Source: Granulicella sp. L46 (GTDB taxonomy: Bacteria; Acidobacteriota; Terriglobia; Terriglobales; Acidobacteriaceae). Taken from it: DNA of 64,000 bases. Every line of letters begins with the position of its first letter. Position 1 is the stretch's first letter. Under the pieces are notes generated by a model. That model saw only the letters and a list, made by a program, of their open reading frames with translations, did not search any database and had not been told where the DNA came from. The stretch is taken from assembly GCF_009765785.1 (NCBI RefSeq), contig NZ_LMUT01000003.1, positions 1 to 64,000 of the forward strand. Reading direction: 5' to 3'. Both the position numbers and the translations under genes were made by a program. This document shows, piece by piece, positions 33,260 through 42,587 of this stretch.

Positions 33260-34161
33260 ATACGACGAATCACATCTCGCCCGATGATCTTTATTTATTC
33301 GCGATGCAGCTTCTGCCTGACGCCGATATGAAGGATGCTGCGACTCACTTGAAGGATTGCGCGCAGTGCCGCGGCCTGCTGGCGGAGATCCAGGGAGACC
33401 TGGCGGCCTATGCGCTGACTGCTGAATTGCATACACCGCCGGCACAGGCGCGCGCGCGGTTGCTGCGGCAGGTTTCGGAAGAGAAGAAAGTTATTCCGGT
33501 GGCCGCTCCGGTAGCCGTTCCGGTCGCTGCTCCTGAGGAACAGCCGGAGCATGATGAGCCGCTTCTGCATCCGCGCAATAGCCGGGTGTCCCAGATAGAT
33601 GCACGGGAAGAGCGGGAGCCGCGGCGGTGGTTTGCACCGACTATGGCCTGGGCTGGGTGGAGCATCGCCGCAGTCATGGCCGTGGTGGCGGGTATGCAGG
33701 TGGATCAGCGAAAGCTGGTGGAGCAGGATCTCGCGGTGTCGGAGTCGCAGCTGACACAGAGCGCTGCACAGATCGAACACGCCAAGCAGGTCGCGGATAC
33801 ACTGCGCGATGCGAGCGCCATGCAGGTCGCGCTGCACGTTCCGGTGAATGCGGGTTCGGTGCCGAAGCTCGATCCCGAGGGGCATGCGACGTACGAGCCG
33901 AGCACGGGTGCGCTGGTGTTCGTGGCCGATCACCTGGATCCGCTGCAGCCGCAGAAGACCTACCAGCTTTGGCTGCTGCCGGCGACGGCGGGAGAGGCTC
34001 CGATCCCGGCAGGGGTGTTCAAGCCGGATGTGAATGGGAATGCGACGGTGGTAATGCCGCCGCTGTCCAAGGGCGTGGCTGCGAGGGGATTCGGCGTGAC
34101 CGTGGAGAATGAGGGCGGATCAAAGACGCCGACTCTGCCGATCGTCCTGTCGGGAACGTAA
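33256..34161 (+). CDS. RskA-family anti-sigma factor
   Basis: Single-pass membrane regulator of 301 residues that should hold the adjacent ECF sigma factor. The cytoplasmic N-terminus has a zinc-finger-like HLKDCAQC motif in an anti-sigma domain, then a Val/Ala/Pro repeat (VAAPVAVPVAAPEE) as linker. One transmembrane helix follows (about 130-146, MAWAGWSIAAVMAVVAGMQV), then a short coiled coil. The periplasmic RskA C-terminal domain contains KTYQLWLLPATAGEAPIPAGVF. Such proteins are released by regulated proteolysis. It is followed by a strong intrinsic terminator. Confidence 0.92.
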   Translation: MNTTNHISPDDLYLFAMQLLPDADMKDAATHLKDCAQCRGLLAEIQGDLAAYALTAELHTPPAQARARLLRQVSEEKKVIPVAAPVAVPVAAPEEQPEHDEPLLHPRNSRVSQIDAREEREPRRWFAPTMAWAGWSIAAVMAVVAGMQVDQRKLVEQDLAVSESQLTQSAAQIEHAKQVADTLRDASAMQVALHVPVNAGSVPKLDPEGHATYEPSTGALVFVADHLDPLQPQKTYQLWLLPATAGEAPIPAGVFKPDVNGNATVVMPPLSKGVAARGFGVTVENEGGSKTPTLPIVLSGT

Positions 34162-34235
34162 GAGCAGGGATTAGGAAGCGCGCTTCGGCGAGCAGAAGGT
34201 GCTTGCCAACTTCCTCGGACCGTTAGGCACAAAGT

Positions 34236-34277
34236 AAAAGGCCAGCCGGCTAAATGATTTCAGCCGGCTGGCCTTTT
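34236..34277. terminator. Intrinsic terminator after the sigma/anti-sigma operon
   Basis: AAAAGGCCAGCCGGCT (34236-34251) pairs perfectly with AGCCGGCTGGCCTTTT (34262-34277) across a 10-base loop. The 16-bp symmetric stem can serve the + operon and the convergent lipoprotein gene. Confidence 0.9.
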
Positions 34278-34296
34278 CTATTTCCTGTGTCCTGCT

Positions 34297-35784
34297 TTAC
34301 GGCTGGGTGACGAGTACGCGGAGGCCGTTGCCCTGCAGCGGGATGTGGGTCTGAACGCTGTTGGTGTCGGTGTAGAGGACGCTCAGGTAGGTGCTGTCGG
34401 AGGACGTGACGTAGACCTTGCCGGTGGGCTGGGCGCTGGTGGCGGAGACGGAGTTGGGATGGCCGAAGATCACGTTGGAGGTGATGAGGCTGGGAGCGAT
34501 GGGTGGGGCGCCGGAGACGCCGCAGATGGTGGTGACGACCTGGTTGCTCTGCAGATTGATGACGGTGAGGGTGCCGGAGGTGGGGTCGGCGCAGGTGCCG
34601 GTGCTATCCGCCTGGTTGATCACGTAGGCAGCCGGGGGATTGGCGTTCGTACCCTGGAGGACTGAGACCATGGAGGGGTTGATGCCCACGGGGACGGTGG
34701 CGAGGATTTGGCCGAAGCCTGCGGCGTCGACTGGGTTCGTGCTGCTGCAGTTGGGATTGGTGGCCTGCGCGGCTGAGTTGCAGAGCGGGATATTGATCAC
34801 GCTGAGGCTGCCGCCGTGAATGCCATCGCCCTTATTGAGAACCACGAGTCCGGTGTTGACGGTGTTGAGATCAGCCCACACGGGATTGTTATTGGGGCAG
34901 GGCGCGTTCCCCGCGACGGGATTGCTGCAGAGCGGAATGGTTCCCGGGCCGGAGCTGGGGGTACCGGTGGGCAGCGTGTCCAGGGCGTTGCTGGGGACGT
35001 TGAGGACGGTAATGGTGCCTGAGGCCTGGTTGATGATGAAGGCGCGGCGATCGTCGGTGGTCATGACGCCATAGACGGGGTCGAGGCCGACGGGAATCTG
35101 CGCGGAGTCAGAGAGCGAGGTGGAGGAGACGGTCTCGATGGCGTCGACCTGTCCTAACGCGCTGGTGCCGTTCTGGCTGATGGCGTAGACGCGGGGTGTG
35201 CCAGTGGATCCGACGACGTAGGCCGGAGTGCCAGTGCCCTGGATTCCCACGGTGTCGTACAGGGCGGCTGTGCCGGCATTAATCGCGGCGACGGTTTTGG
35301 TGCCGGCCTGGGGAATGAAGATGGTCAGGAGGGCGCTGGCCGGCGCAAACGAGGAGATGCTCACCGGGTTGGAGCCGACGGGGAGCGTGGTCTGCACGAC
35401 CTGGCTGGTGAGCAGGCCTACTGGGTTGGAGAGCGGGACAGTGTTGAGGGATCCCTGGGGGTCAATGACAATGCCCTGGGTTCCGTTCGCGTTGAGCTGG
35501 AAGTAGCTGGGATTGGCGAGGATCTGCGGCGTGGAGGTCACGGTATCGCCTGAGAAGTCAACGACCGTCATGAGGCCAAGCGAGTTGTCGGCTGTCGGGT
35601 TGGAGACGGCGACGGCGAACTTCTCTGGCTGGCCGGCAGGTCCGACGGGACCGATGGCGCTGACCACGGGGCGATACTGGTTACCGCAGCCAACAGTGGA
35701 AAGTACGGCGGCGAAGCTGAGCGTGAAAACGGCGATGCCTGCGAGATTGCTACGGCGGAGGCGATTCCCTACTGGCTGGTGCAT
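34297..35784 (-). CDS. Predicted lipoprotein with beta-propeller (YncE-like) repeats
   Basis: A 495-residue exported protein. A basic n-region, hydrophobic core and STVGC lipobox (Cys33) indicate a lipid anchor. The mature part consists of repeats around TITVLNVP, GSLSVINIP and GTLTVINLQ, each followed by an IPVG or VPVGINP turn, the pattern of seven-bladed YncE/lactonase-like propellers. Several Cys (PLCSNPVAGNAPC, PLCNSAAQATNPNC) may form disulfides. No enzyme motif is visible; a binding or scaffold role is likely. The ATG at 35784 is chosen because the signal peptide starts there. Confidence 0.82.
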   Translation of the reverse strand: MHQPVGNRLRRSNLAGIAVFTLSFAAVLSTVGCGNQYRPVVSAIGPVGPAGQPEKFAVAVSNPTADNSLGLMTVVDFSGDTVTSTPQILANPSYFQLNANGTQGIVIDPQGSLNTVPLSNPVGLLTSQVVQTTLPVGSNPVSISSFAPASALLTIFIPQAGTKTVAAINAGTAALYDTVGIQGTGTPAYVVGSTGTPRVYAISQNGTSALGQVDAIETVSSTSLSDSAQIPVGLDPVYGVMTTDDRRAFIINQASGTITVLNVPSNALDTLPTGTPSSGPGTIPLCSNPVAGNAPCPNNNPVWADLNTVNTGLVVLNKGDGIHGGSLSVINIPLCNSAAQATNPNCSSTNPVDAAGFGQILATVPVGINPSMVSVLQGTNANPPAAYVINQADSTGTCADPTSGTLTVINLQSNQVVTTICGVSGAPPIAPSLITSNVIFGHPNSVSATSAQPTGKVYVTSSDSTYLSVLYTDTNSVQTHIPLQGNGLRVLVTQP

Positions 35785-36111
35785 GTGGCGCAACGTTACG
35801 AACAAACAGTACTCCCCGGAAGAGGCCGCTTTGATATGGGATAGACGTACAGTTCCGGCGAAAGAAATCGGAACTGCGAACCAAATCTGCGCTGGACCCT
35901 TCGACATCTGATTGTAAACGAATCTGGCCGGTGTATTCCTGAATTGGGCGTCGAGGGCGGGTTATAGCTTTTAGCTGCTGGCTTCTGGTAAAGGCCAATG
36001 CAGGGATCTCTCCACTGCGCATCACAAAAGCAAGTGCGTGATGCTCCGGTCGAGATGACGGGGGTTTGGGTTGGAAGGTTTGGCGATAGAGTAGCGATGG
36101 GAGGGAACGCG
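35785..36111. repeat. Intergenic region with one inverted dispersed repeat
   Basis: This 327-bp gap contains GGGATCTCTCCACTGCGC (36003) and CGGTCGAGATGACGG (36048), enclosing an inverted pair ATCACAAAAGCAAGTGCGTGAT. The same element with a different middle occurs at 31853 and, reversed, at 6385-6435. The rest shows nothing recognisable and should contain the divergent promoters. Confidence 0.75.
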
Positions 36112-36531
36112 ATGAATGAAACGGAGACGATGCTGGAGATGCTGGGCGGACGCGAGCGGGCGCCGCGCACGCTGGCCGTGGTGGGGCTGTCGGATGATCC
36201 GGGCAAGGCGAGCTATGGCGTGTCGGCCTACATGCAGGCGCATGGATACAGGATTTTGCCGGTGAATCCGGGGATTGCGAGCGCGTTGGGAGAGAAGAGC
36301 TATGCGTCGTTGAGCGAGCTGCCGGTGAAGCCGGACGTGGTGAACGTGTTCCGGCTGCCGAAGTTTATTCCGGCGATTGTGGACGAGATGCTGGCTCTGG
36401 GGTTGAAGGATCTGTGGGTGCAGATGGGGATCTGGAACGATGAGGCGGCGGAAAAGGCGGAGGCTGGCGGGATTCGGGTGGTGATGGATCGGTGCATCAT
36501 GGTGGAGCATCGGCGGCTGGGCATCCGATAG
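36112..36531 (+). CDS. CoA-binding domain protein (YccU family)
   Basis: A 139-residue Rossmann-fold CoA_binding protein. The motif TLAVVGLSDDPGKASYGVSAYMQ is followed by PVNPGI and VDVVNVFRLPKFIPAIVD-like sequence (here PDVVNVFR), and VVMDRCIMVEHRRL near the end. The function of the family is not settled; it binds CoA-like nucleotides in the cytoplasm. GGGAGG lies seven or eight bases before the ATG at 36112, which decides the start. Followed by dsbD after 90 bp. Confidence 0.9.
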   Translation: MNETETMLEMLGGRERAPRTLAVVGLSDDPGKASYGVSAYMQAHGYRILPVNPGIASALGEKSYASLSELPVKPDVVNVFRLPKFIPAIVDEMLALGLKDLWVQMGIWNDEAAEKAEAGGIRVVMDRCIMVEHRRLGIR

Positions 36532-36621
36532 CGGGCTAGCTGGGGATCTTATAGCGGGATAATCGCCGGGCTGGACAAAGGGATGACAATTTTGCGGGGA
36601 CTGAGCTTCTACAATAGTCGT

Positions 36622-38766
36622 ATGAGGAACGGACGTTTTACGATGGTGGGCGCACGGCTGGCTGTTTTGTCGCTGGCGATGGCCGGGTTGACGTTGTGGG
36701 GGACGGGGTCGACGGCGCGGGCGCAGATCCCTGAGGCGGGCGACGGCGGCCCGGGGCCGGTGAAGGCGGAACATCTGACGGCGGAACTGACGACGCTGTC
36801 GCCACAGATTGCGGTGGGCGGAACGTTGCAGGCGGGGCTGGTGCTGACGATCGAAGAGCACTGGCATGTGTACTGGATCAATGCGGGCGACTCGGGCGAG
36901 CCACCGGCGATTAAATGGACGCTGCCGCCGGGGATCACGGCGGGGCCGATGCAGTTCCCTCCTCCGACGCGGCTGCCGCTGGGGCCGCTGATGGACTTTG
37001 GGTATGAGGATGGGGTGGCGTTTCCGGTGACGCTGACGGCTGCGCCGGGAATGAAGCCGGGCAAGGTGCATCTGGATGCGCATGTGACGTGGCTGGTGTG
37101 CAGCAGCGTCTGTTTGCCGGGCAAGGCGCACCTGGGCATCGACGTGAATGTGGTGAAGGGACCTGTCGCTGAGCCTCAGCCTGTCGGGGCATTGGGCTCG
37201 GCGATGGCTGCGCTGCCGAAGCCGCTGCCAGCGACGATGAGCGCGAGCGCGGTGGGCGATGCGAAGCAGATCCAGGTGACGCTGAAGACCGGGACGCAGG
37301 AGACCGATGCGGCGTTTTATCCGTTCGATCAGGAGGTCATCGATAATGCGGCGGAGCAGCCGGTGGCGTCGCAGCCGGATGGAATCAAGATTTGGCTGAA
37401 GCGCGCGGCGGATTCGACGGCGTTGCCGAAGACGCTGCATGGGCTGGTGGAGTTGAGCTCGACTGAGGCTTATGACTTTACGGTGCCGGTAACGCAGGGG
37501 ACGGTGCCGCCGCTGCCGATGACGGCGAATAAAACTCCTGACACGAGCAATGGGCCGGACTTGAATGCGTTTAGCGCGATTGGGCTGGCGTTCCTGGGCG
37601 GGCTGCTGCTGAACCTCATGCCTTGCGTGTTTCCCGTGCTGTTTTTGAAGGGGCTGTCGCTGGTGCACTCGTCGAATGAGGAGCGCGGGCGGCAGAGGGC
37701 GCATGGGCTGGTGTATACGGCCGGGATTGTCGTCAGCTTCTGGGTGATTGTTGCGGCGCTGCTGATTCTGCGCGCGGGCGGGCGCGAGCTGGGTTGGGGA
37801 TTCCAGTTGCAGTCGCCGGGATTTGTCGCGGTGCTGGCTTCGCTGGTGTTCTTCCTGGGCTTGAGTTTGGCGGGGCAGTTTGAGATTGGGCTTTCGCTGA
37901 CGAGCGCGGGCGGCGAACTGGCGCAGAAGCCTGGGCTGACGGGAAGCTTCTTTACGGGCGTTCTGGCGACTGTGGTGGCGACTCCTTGCATGGCTCCGCT
38001 GATGGGCGCGGCGGTGGGGTTTGCGCTGGTGCAGGCGGCGTGGGTGACGTTTGTGGTGTTCACCGCGCTGGCGCTGGGGCTGGCGCTTCCCTATCTGCTG
38101 CTGACGATGCAGCCGCAGTGGACGAGCATTCTGCCGAAGCCGGGAGCTTGGATGGAGACACTGAAGCAGCTGGTGTCGGTGCCACTGTTTGGGACTGCGA
38201 TCTGGCTGGTGTGGGTGTACGGGCAGCTGTATTCGCCTGAGGGCGTGGACCGGACCGTGTGGCTGCTGAGCGGATTCCTGGTGCTGGCGATTGCGGGATG
38301 GGCGCTGGGTAAGTGGCCTGCGAAGTGGGGGTCGGGGATTGCTGCGGTGGTCTTGATTGTGATTGCGCTGGCGTTGCCGCTGCGTAAGCCGACGGTCGAT
38401 ACGCTGGTGTGGCAGCCGTATACCGAGGCGAATTTCACGGCCGCGCGGGCGACGGGGCAGCCGGTGTTTATCGACTTTACGGCGGCCTGGTGTTTGAGCT
38501 GCCAGGTGAATGAACGCGCGGTGCTGAAGTCCAAGGACGTGGAGAAGGCGCTGGAGAAGAACCACGTGCAGCTGCTGAAGGCGGACTGGACGCAGTACGA
38601 TCCGGTGATTACGCGAGAGCTGGCGGCGGTGGGGCGGAGCGGCGTTCCTACGTATGTGATCTATCCGCCGGGGAAGGTGTCGAATCCGGATGTGCTGCCG
38701 GAGTTGCTGACTAAGTCGACTGTGCTGACGGCGATTCAGAAGGATGCGAAGCCGATGGGGCAGTAA
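36622..38766 (+). CDS. dsbD: DsbD-like thiol:disulfide interchange protein
   Basis: Carries electrons from cytoplasmic thioredoxin across the membrane to periplasmic partners; 714 residues. After a signal peptide (ending near STARAQ) comes a DsbD-alpha/ScsB-type domain with HWHVYWINAGDSG and the Cys pair in WLVCSSVCLPGKA. The eight-helix central domain has its two redox Cys in NLMPCVFPVLFLK and VVATPCMAPLMG. The C-terminal thioredoxin domain has WCLSCQVNE and GVPTYVIYPP. All three Cys pairs are present. The following redoxin and the TlpA-like lipoprotein at 20.2 kb are plausible partners. Confidence 0.94.
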   Translation: MRNGRFTMVGARLAVLSLAMAGLTLWGTGSTARAQIPEAGDGGPGPVKAEHLTAELTTLSPQIAVGGTLQAGLVLTIEEHWHVYWINAGDSGEPPAIKWTLPPGITAGPMQFPPPTRLPLGPLMDFGYEDGVAFPVTLTAAPGMKPGKVHLDAHVTWLVCSSVCLPGKAHLGIDVNVVKGPVAEPQPVGALGSAMAALPKPLPATMSASAVGDAKQIQVTLKTGTQETDAAFYPFDQEVIDNAAEQPVASQPDGIKIWLKRAADSTALPKTLHGLVELSSTEAYDFTVPVTQGTVPPLPMTANKTPDTSNGPDLNAFSAIGLAFLGGLLLNLMPCVFPVLFLKGLSLVHSSNEERGRQRAHGLVYTAGIVVSFWVIVAALLILRAGGRELGWGFQLQSPGFVAVLASLVFFLGLSLAGQFEIGLSLTSAGGELAQKPGLTGSFFTGVLATVVATPCMAPLMGAAVGFALVQAAWVTFVVFTALALGLALPYLLLTMQPQWTSILPKPGAWMETLKQLVSVPLFGTAIWLVWVYGQLYSPEGVDRTVWLLSGFLVLAIAGWALGKWPAKWGSGIAAVVLIVIALALPLRKPTVDTLVWQPYTEANFTAARATGQPVFIDFTAAWCLSCQVNERAVLKSKDVEKALEKNHVQLLKADWTQYDPVITRELAAVGRSGVPTYVIYPPGKVSNPDVLPELLTKSTVLTAIQKDAKPMGQ

Positions 38767-38806
38767 GGCAGAGTGTAGAGGATAGAGTGTAGAGCGTAGA
38801 GAGTAC
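38767..38806. repeat. Low-complexity GTAGAGCGTAGAG repeat
   Basis: AGAGTGTAGAGGATAGAGTG and following units, nearly the same as the run before nadK (25287) and in the same orientation. It fills half of the 97-bp gap between dsbD and the redoxin gene. Confidence 0.75.
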
Positions 38807-38863
38807 GGCTTGGCGGCAACATATGCTTCGGGATGGCCGTCTGAATTATGCAGGAGGGTTGCG

Positions 38864-39472
38864 ATGAAGACGATGCGTGGCTTGGCGGTTGCGGCGGGGT
38901 TGGCTGTGGTGTGCGCTAGTGCGTTGGCGCTGAAGCCGGGTGAGATGGCTCCGGATTTTAAGGGCACAGATTCAAACGGCAAGGTGCACACGCTGACGCA
39001 GTATCGCGGCAAGTATGTGGTGCTGGAGTGGGCGAATAAGGGGTGCCCGTTCGAGCAGAAGCATTACAACAGCGGGAATATGGAGCGTCTGCAGAAGGAG
39101 TGGACGGGCAAGGGTGTGGTGTGGCTGAGTGTGTTGTCGTCGGCGCCTGGAGAGCAGGGGAACGTTACGCCGGCCGAGGAGAATGATTATCTGCGCGAGA
39201 TGAAGGCTGCGCCGACCGCGGCGATTCTTGATCCAAGTGGAACGATTGGGCGGCTGTATAGCGCGAAGACTACGCCGGATATGTTCGTCATCGATCCGCA
39301 GGGGAAGATTGTGTATGAGGGCGCGATCGATGACCAGCCTACGCCTGATCCGGCGAGTTTGAAGGATGCGAAGAATTATGTGAGTGCGGCGCTGGAGGCT
39401 TCGATGGCGGGGCGGCCGGTGGCGGTGCCGGTGACGCGGAGCTATGGGTGCTCGGTGAAGTATTCCGAGTAA
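38864..39472 (+). CDS. Exported AhpC/TSA-type redoxin
   Basis: A 202-residue thioredoxin-fold protein with an N-terminal signal peptide (GLAVAAGLAVVCASALAL). The redoxin domain runs from KPGEMAPDFKGTDSNGK, with an active-site region EWANKGCPFEQKHYNSGNME. A single Cys is followed by PF, so it is not a CxxC oxidoreductase. A second Cys near the end (SYGCSVKY) could be the resolving residue of a peroxiredoxin-like cycle. AGGAGG lies eight bases before ATG 38864, settling the start. Downstream position after dsbD suggests it is reduced by that protein. Confidence 0.87.
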   Translation: MKTMRGLAVAAGLAVVCASALALKPGEMAPDFKGTDSNGKVHTLTQYRGKYVVLEWANKGCPFEQKHYNSGNMERLQKEWTGKGVVWLSVLSSAPGEQGNVTPAEENDYLREMKAAPTAAILDPSGTIGRLYSAKTTPDMFVIDPQGKIVYEGAIDDQPTPDPASLKDAKNYVSAALEASMAGRPVAVPVTRSYGCSVKYSE

Positions 39473-39514
39473 GGGTGTGGGTTGGAAGGAATCAAGCGCA
39501 TAGGCGTGGAGGGA

Positions 39515-39590
39515 GCGTCGGGGTCCTTCGGCTGCGCTGCGCTTCGCTCAGGATGACAGAGTTTTCGCTCGGGATGACAGAGTTTGGGTG
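39515..39590 (-). repeat. Dispersed repeat (two GATGACAG copies)
   Basis: GGGTCCTTCGGCTGCGCTGC and CTTCGCTCAGGATGACAG (39552) followed by CTCGGGATGACAGAG (39573), in the inverted orientation found everywhere right of 20 kb. It lies between the convergent redoxin and rarA genes. Confidence 0.8.
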
Positions 39591-39594
39591 GGGG

Positions 39595-40929
39595 TCAGGA
39601 TTTTGATTCGCGGAGCTTGGTGATTTCGGCCATGCGCTGGGCTAAGAGTTTTTCGCGGCCTTCTTGCGTGGGGTGGTAGTAGCGGCGGTTGGCTAGATTA
39701 TCGGGGAGGCATTGCATGGCGGCTACTTTGCCTTCTACGTCGTGGGCGTACTGATAATTTTTGCCGTAGTCGAGTTCCTTCATGAACTTGGTGGGGGCGT
39801 TGCGGAGGTGGAGGGGGACGGGCTCGGCGGGGTGGGATTCTATGTCTGCGAGGACTTGGCCGTAGGCGGTGTAGACGGCGTTGGATTTTGGCGCTAGGGC
39901 CAGGTAGACGACGGCCTGGGCTAGCGCTAGTTCGCCTTCGGGTGAGCCTAGGAAGTGCATCGCGTCGCGGGCGGAGAGGCAGAGGTTGAGGGCTTCGGGG
40001 GCGGCGAGGCCTATGTCCTCGACAGCCATGCGGACGATGCGGCGGGCTACGTACATGGCGTCTTCTCCGGCGGCTAGCATGCGGCCTAGCCAGTAGAGGG
40101 CGGCATCGGCGTCGGAGTTGCGGACGGATTTGTGCAGCGCCGAAATGATGTCGTAGTGCTGCTCGCCTTTCTTGTCGTAGAGCAGGACGCGCTGCTGGAG
40201 GGCTTCGGCGGCGATGGCTGGGGTGATGATTTTTTCGCCGCGGCCTTCGGTTAGTTTCGCCGCGACTTCGAGGGCGTTGAGGGCGTTGCGGGCGTCGCCG
40301 GAGGAGTAGCTGGCGATGGTCTCGAGGGTTCCCTCTTCGGCGCTGAGGTTGAGGGCGCCGAGGCCTCGTGCGCTGTCGGTGAGAGCGCGGTTGAGGAGGG
40401 CGATGATGTCGGGCTGCTCGAGGGCGCGTAGGGTGTAGACGCGGCAGCGGGAGAGGAGTGCGGCGTTGATTTCGAAGCTGGGGTTTTCGGTGGTGGCGCC
40501 GATGAGGCGGATGCTGCCGCGCTCGACGTAGGGGAGGAAGGCGTCCTGCTGGGCCTTGTTGAAGCGATGGATTTCGTCGACGAAAAGGATGGTGCGGGAG
40601 CCGTAGGTGGCGGCCTTTTCGGCGTCGACCATGACTTGCTTGATTTCTTTTATGCCGGAGAGGACGGCGGAGAACTCGATGAAGGTCGCCGAGGTGAGGT
40701 TGGCGATGATCTTGGCGAGAGTGGTTTTGCCTACGCCGGGAGGTCCCCAGAAGATAAGGCTTGCGGCGTCATCATTTTCGATTTGAAGGCGGAGAGGTTT
40801 GCCGGGCGCTAGGAGATGGGACTGGCCGAAGAACTCGTCGAGGGTGCGGGGGCGCATGCGCTCGGCCAGTGGCGCGCGCTGCGCCGAGGGGTTGGTGGCG
40901 GGGTCGAGATTGGGGGCGAAGAGGCTCAT
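39595..40929 (-). CDS. rarA: Replication-associated recombination protein A (RarA/MgsA AAA ATPase)
   Basis: A 444-residue clamp-loader-like AAA+ ATPase that works at stalled replication forks. It starts with LAERMRPRTLDEFFGQSHLLAPGKPL. Walker A is FWGPPGVGKTTLAK, Walker B ILFVDEIHRFNKAQQDAFLP, sensor 1 GATTENPSFEIN, and sensor 2 lies in SSGDARNALNALE. The C-terminal tetramerisation region contains KSVRNSDADAALYWLGRM and YAHDVEGKVAAMQCLPD. The length is standard. It overlaps the methyltransferase gene upstream by 4 bp and is likely co-transcribed. Confidence 0.96.
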   Translation of the reverse strand: MSLFAPNLDPATNPSAQRAPLAERMRPRTLDEFFGQSHLLAPGKPLRLQIENDDAASLIFWGPPGVGKTTLAKIIANLTSATFIEFSAVLSGIKEIKQVMVDAEKAATYGSRTILFVDEIHRFNKAQQDAFLPYVERGSIRLIGATTENPSFEINAALLSRCRVYTLRALEQPDIIALLNRALTDSARGLGALNLSAEEGTLETIASYSSGDARNALNALEVAAKLTEGRGEKIITPAIAAEALQQRVLLYDKKGEQHYDIISALHKSVRNSDADAALYWLGRMLAAGEDAMYVARRIVRMAVEDIGLAAPEALNLCLSARDAMHFLGSPEGELALAQAVVYLALAPKSNAVYTAYGQVLADIESHPAEPVPLHLRNAPTKFMKELDYGKNYQYAHDVEGKVAAMQCLPDNLANRRYYHPTQEGREKLLAQRMAEITKLRESKS

Positions 40930-41846
40930 GGGCGTAGCCCCTGTTTGCGCGCCCAGGCGCGCAGCGTGATCTGTCGCATGGATTCATACATCAGGATCGA
41001 ACCAGCTACGGCAGCGTTGAGGGATTCAGAGCCGCCGCAGGGGATCTGTACCTGCTCGTCGGCCAGTGAAAGGGCAATCTCCGAGAGGCCAGAACCTTCA
41101 TTACCGATCAGGATTGCGCAAGGATGCAGGAAATCGGTGTCGTAGGAGAGCGAAGCCGCATAGCCGCCGGTATCCGGGAAGTTGTAACGGTTGCCAGGGG
41201 GCGCCTGCGCGTTTGATATACGGCCGGTCAACACTCCGTGTGGTGCGGCCATGTCGGCATTGCCGGTGAAGTGGGCGACGGCTGCAAAGATTCGAACGCC
41301 GTCAGCTTTCAATTGAGCGGCAATCTCCTCCAGCGGTGCGCGCAGGACCGGTGTTCGCAGAACCGATCCGGCACCGGAACGAACGACCTTGGGATTCCAT
41401 TGATTTACCGTACCCGGGGTGACCATGACGCGGGCAAAACCGAAGGCCTCCGCTGATCGCATTAACGTTCCGAGATTGCCGGGATCCTGAAGCTGTTCGA
41501 GGATGAGGGCGTTGCGTCCCATCTTCATTCGCGGCGGCAGTTCGGTGATGATCCAGGTTGCGGCAATGCCCTGTGGAGAGTGCGTGGTGACCGCACTGTC
41601 GAATACATCGCTGCTCAGGACTACCCAATGTTCACTTCGGACGGTGACGAGTTTATTGGGTAGTGTTGTTCCCTCTCGCAGGTAGATGGTCTCGAAGCTG
41701 TAGCCGGCAAGATGGGCTTCCTGGATGAGATTTTCGCCTTCGAGACCCAGCAGGTCTCCGGGCTTGTGGGCTTTGCCGGTTAGGGAGGCCCTGAGCTCCT
41801 TTACGCGGGCATTGGCGCGGCTGGTGATGGGTGGTCCGAGTCGCAT
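40926..41846 (-). CDS. TrmH/SpoU family RNA 2'-O-methyltransferase
   Basis: A 306-residue SPOUT methyltransferase. The N-terminal substrate-binding domain has SRANARVKELRASL and LLGLEGENLIQEAHLAG. The trefoil-knot catalytic domain has ALILEQLQDPGNLGTLMRSAEAFG, AILIGNEGSGLSEI and VQIPCGGSESLNAAVAGSILMYE, the three SpoU motifs. Probable targets are 23S rRNA or tRNA ribose; the exact site cannot be assigned. First gene of a two-gene unit with rarA. Confidence 0.93.
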   Translation of the reverse strand: MRLGPPITSRANARVKELRASLTGKAHKPGDLLGLEGENLIQEAHLAGYSFETIYLREGTTLPNKLVTVRSEHWVVLSSDVFDSAVTTHSPQGIAATWIITELPPRMKMGRNALILEQLQDPGNLGTLMRSAEAFGFARVMVTPGTVNQWNPKVVRSGAGSVLRTPVLRAPLEEIAAQLKADGVRIFAAVAHFTGNADMAAPHGVLTGRISNAQAPPGNRYNFPDTGGYAASLSYDTDFLHPCAILIGNEGSGLSEIALSLADEQVQIPCGGSESLNAAVAGSILMYESMRQITLRAWARKQGLRP

Positions 41847-41900
41847 CCAACCCAGTGTACGCGCAGAGTCGCCGATGATCGCGCGGGGCGGGCTTCGCCT

Positions 41901-42587
41901 ATGGAGGCGGATGAGATAAAGTCATGGCTGGGGAAACTTACGTTGAACGCAGAAGTGCTACGCATTCATCCGGACGAACCCGAACCACACCTGATTGGAC
42001 AGGTCGTCGAGTCACTGCAGCGCGGTGACGTGGTGGCGCTGCCTACCGATACGTTTTATGGATTGGCGGTGGATCCGGTGAACCTGCGCGCCGTGGAACA
42101 TATCTACGAATTGAAGACGCGCGCGCGGCACAAGCCGCTGTCGCTGCTGATTGCGGATGTGGCGCAGGCCTATGATCTGGCACGGTCCATCGACAGCACG
42201 TTCGACAAGCTGGCGGAGAGGTTTTGGCCGGGACCGTTGACCATCGTCGTGAAGGCTGGGAGCAAGCTGCCGCTGCGCGTTACTGCTAACACGGGCAATG
42301 TGGCGCTGCGGGTACCTGAGGCGCAGATTTGCAGGGCCGTGGTGGGCGCGCTGGGGCTGCCGATTACGGCGACGTCGGCGAACCTGAGCGGGCAGCCGGA
42401 GTGTACCTATGCCGCGCTGGTGCGAGAACAGTTTGGGGAGAAGATTCCGCTGATTGTGGATGGCGGGCCAACGGCGCGGTCGGTGGCGACGACGATTGTG
42501 GATTTAAGTGGCGGCGGCAACTCGTGGATGATTTTGCGCGAGGGAGCGATTCCTACGCACGAGATTGCGCTCGCGCTGCAGCATTAG
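41901..42587 (+). CDS. tsaC: L-threonylcarbamoyladenylate synthase (Sua5/YciO/YrdC)
   Basis: Forms threonylcarbamoyl-AMP for the universal t6A37 tRNA modification. The 228 residues include VVALPTDTFYGLAVDPVNL, IYELKTRARHKPLSLLI, RFWPGPLTIVVKA, NVALRVPE and PITATSANLSGQPE, covering the YrdC domain. It lacks the Sua5 C-terminal domain. The N-terminal 30 residues are not conserved and the exact start is uncertain. The gene is divergent from the SpoU methyltransferase across 54 bp. Confidence 0.94.
   Translation: MEADEIKSWLGKLTLNAEVLRIHPDEPEPHLIGQVVESLQRGDVVALPTDTFYGLAVDPVNLRAVEHIYELKTRARHKPLSLLIADVAQAYDLARSIDSTFDKLAERFWPGPLTIVVKAGSKLPLRVTANTGNVALRVPEAQICRAVVGALGLPITATSANLSGQPECTYAALVREQFGEKIPLIVDGGPTARSVATTIVDLSGGGNSWMILREGAIPTHEIALALQH

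Noticed and set aside
36022-39012. Open frame of 996 codons on the minus strand
   Set aside because: It is antisense to the CoA-binding, dsbD and redoxin genes, is Arg/His/Gln/Pro-rich without domain sense, and arises from G/C-ending codon use in the real genes.
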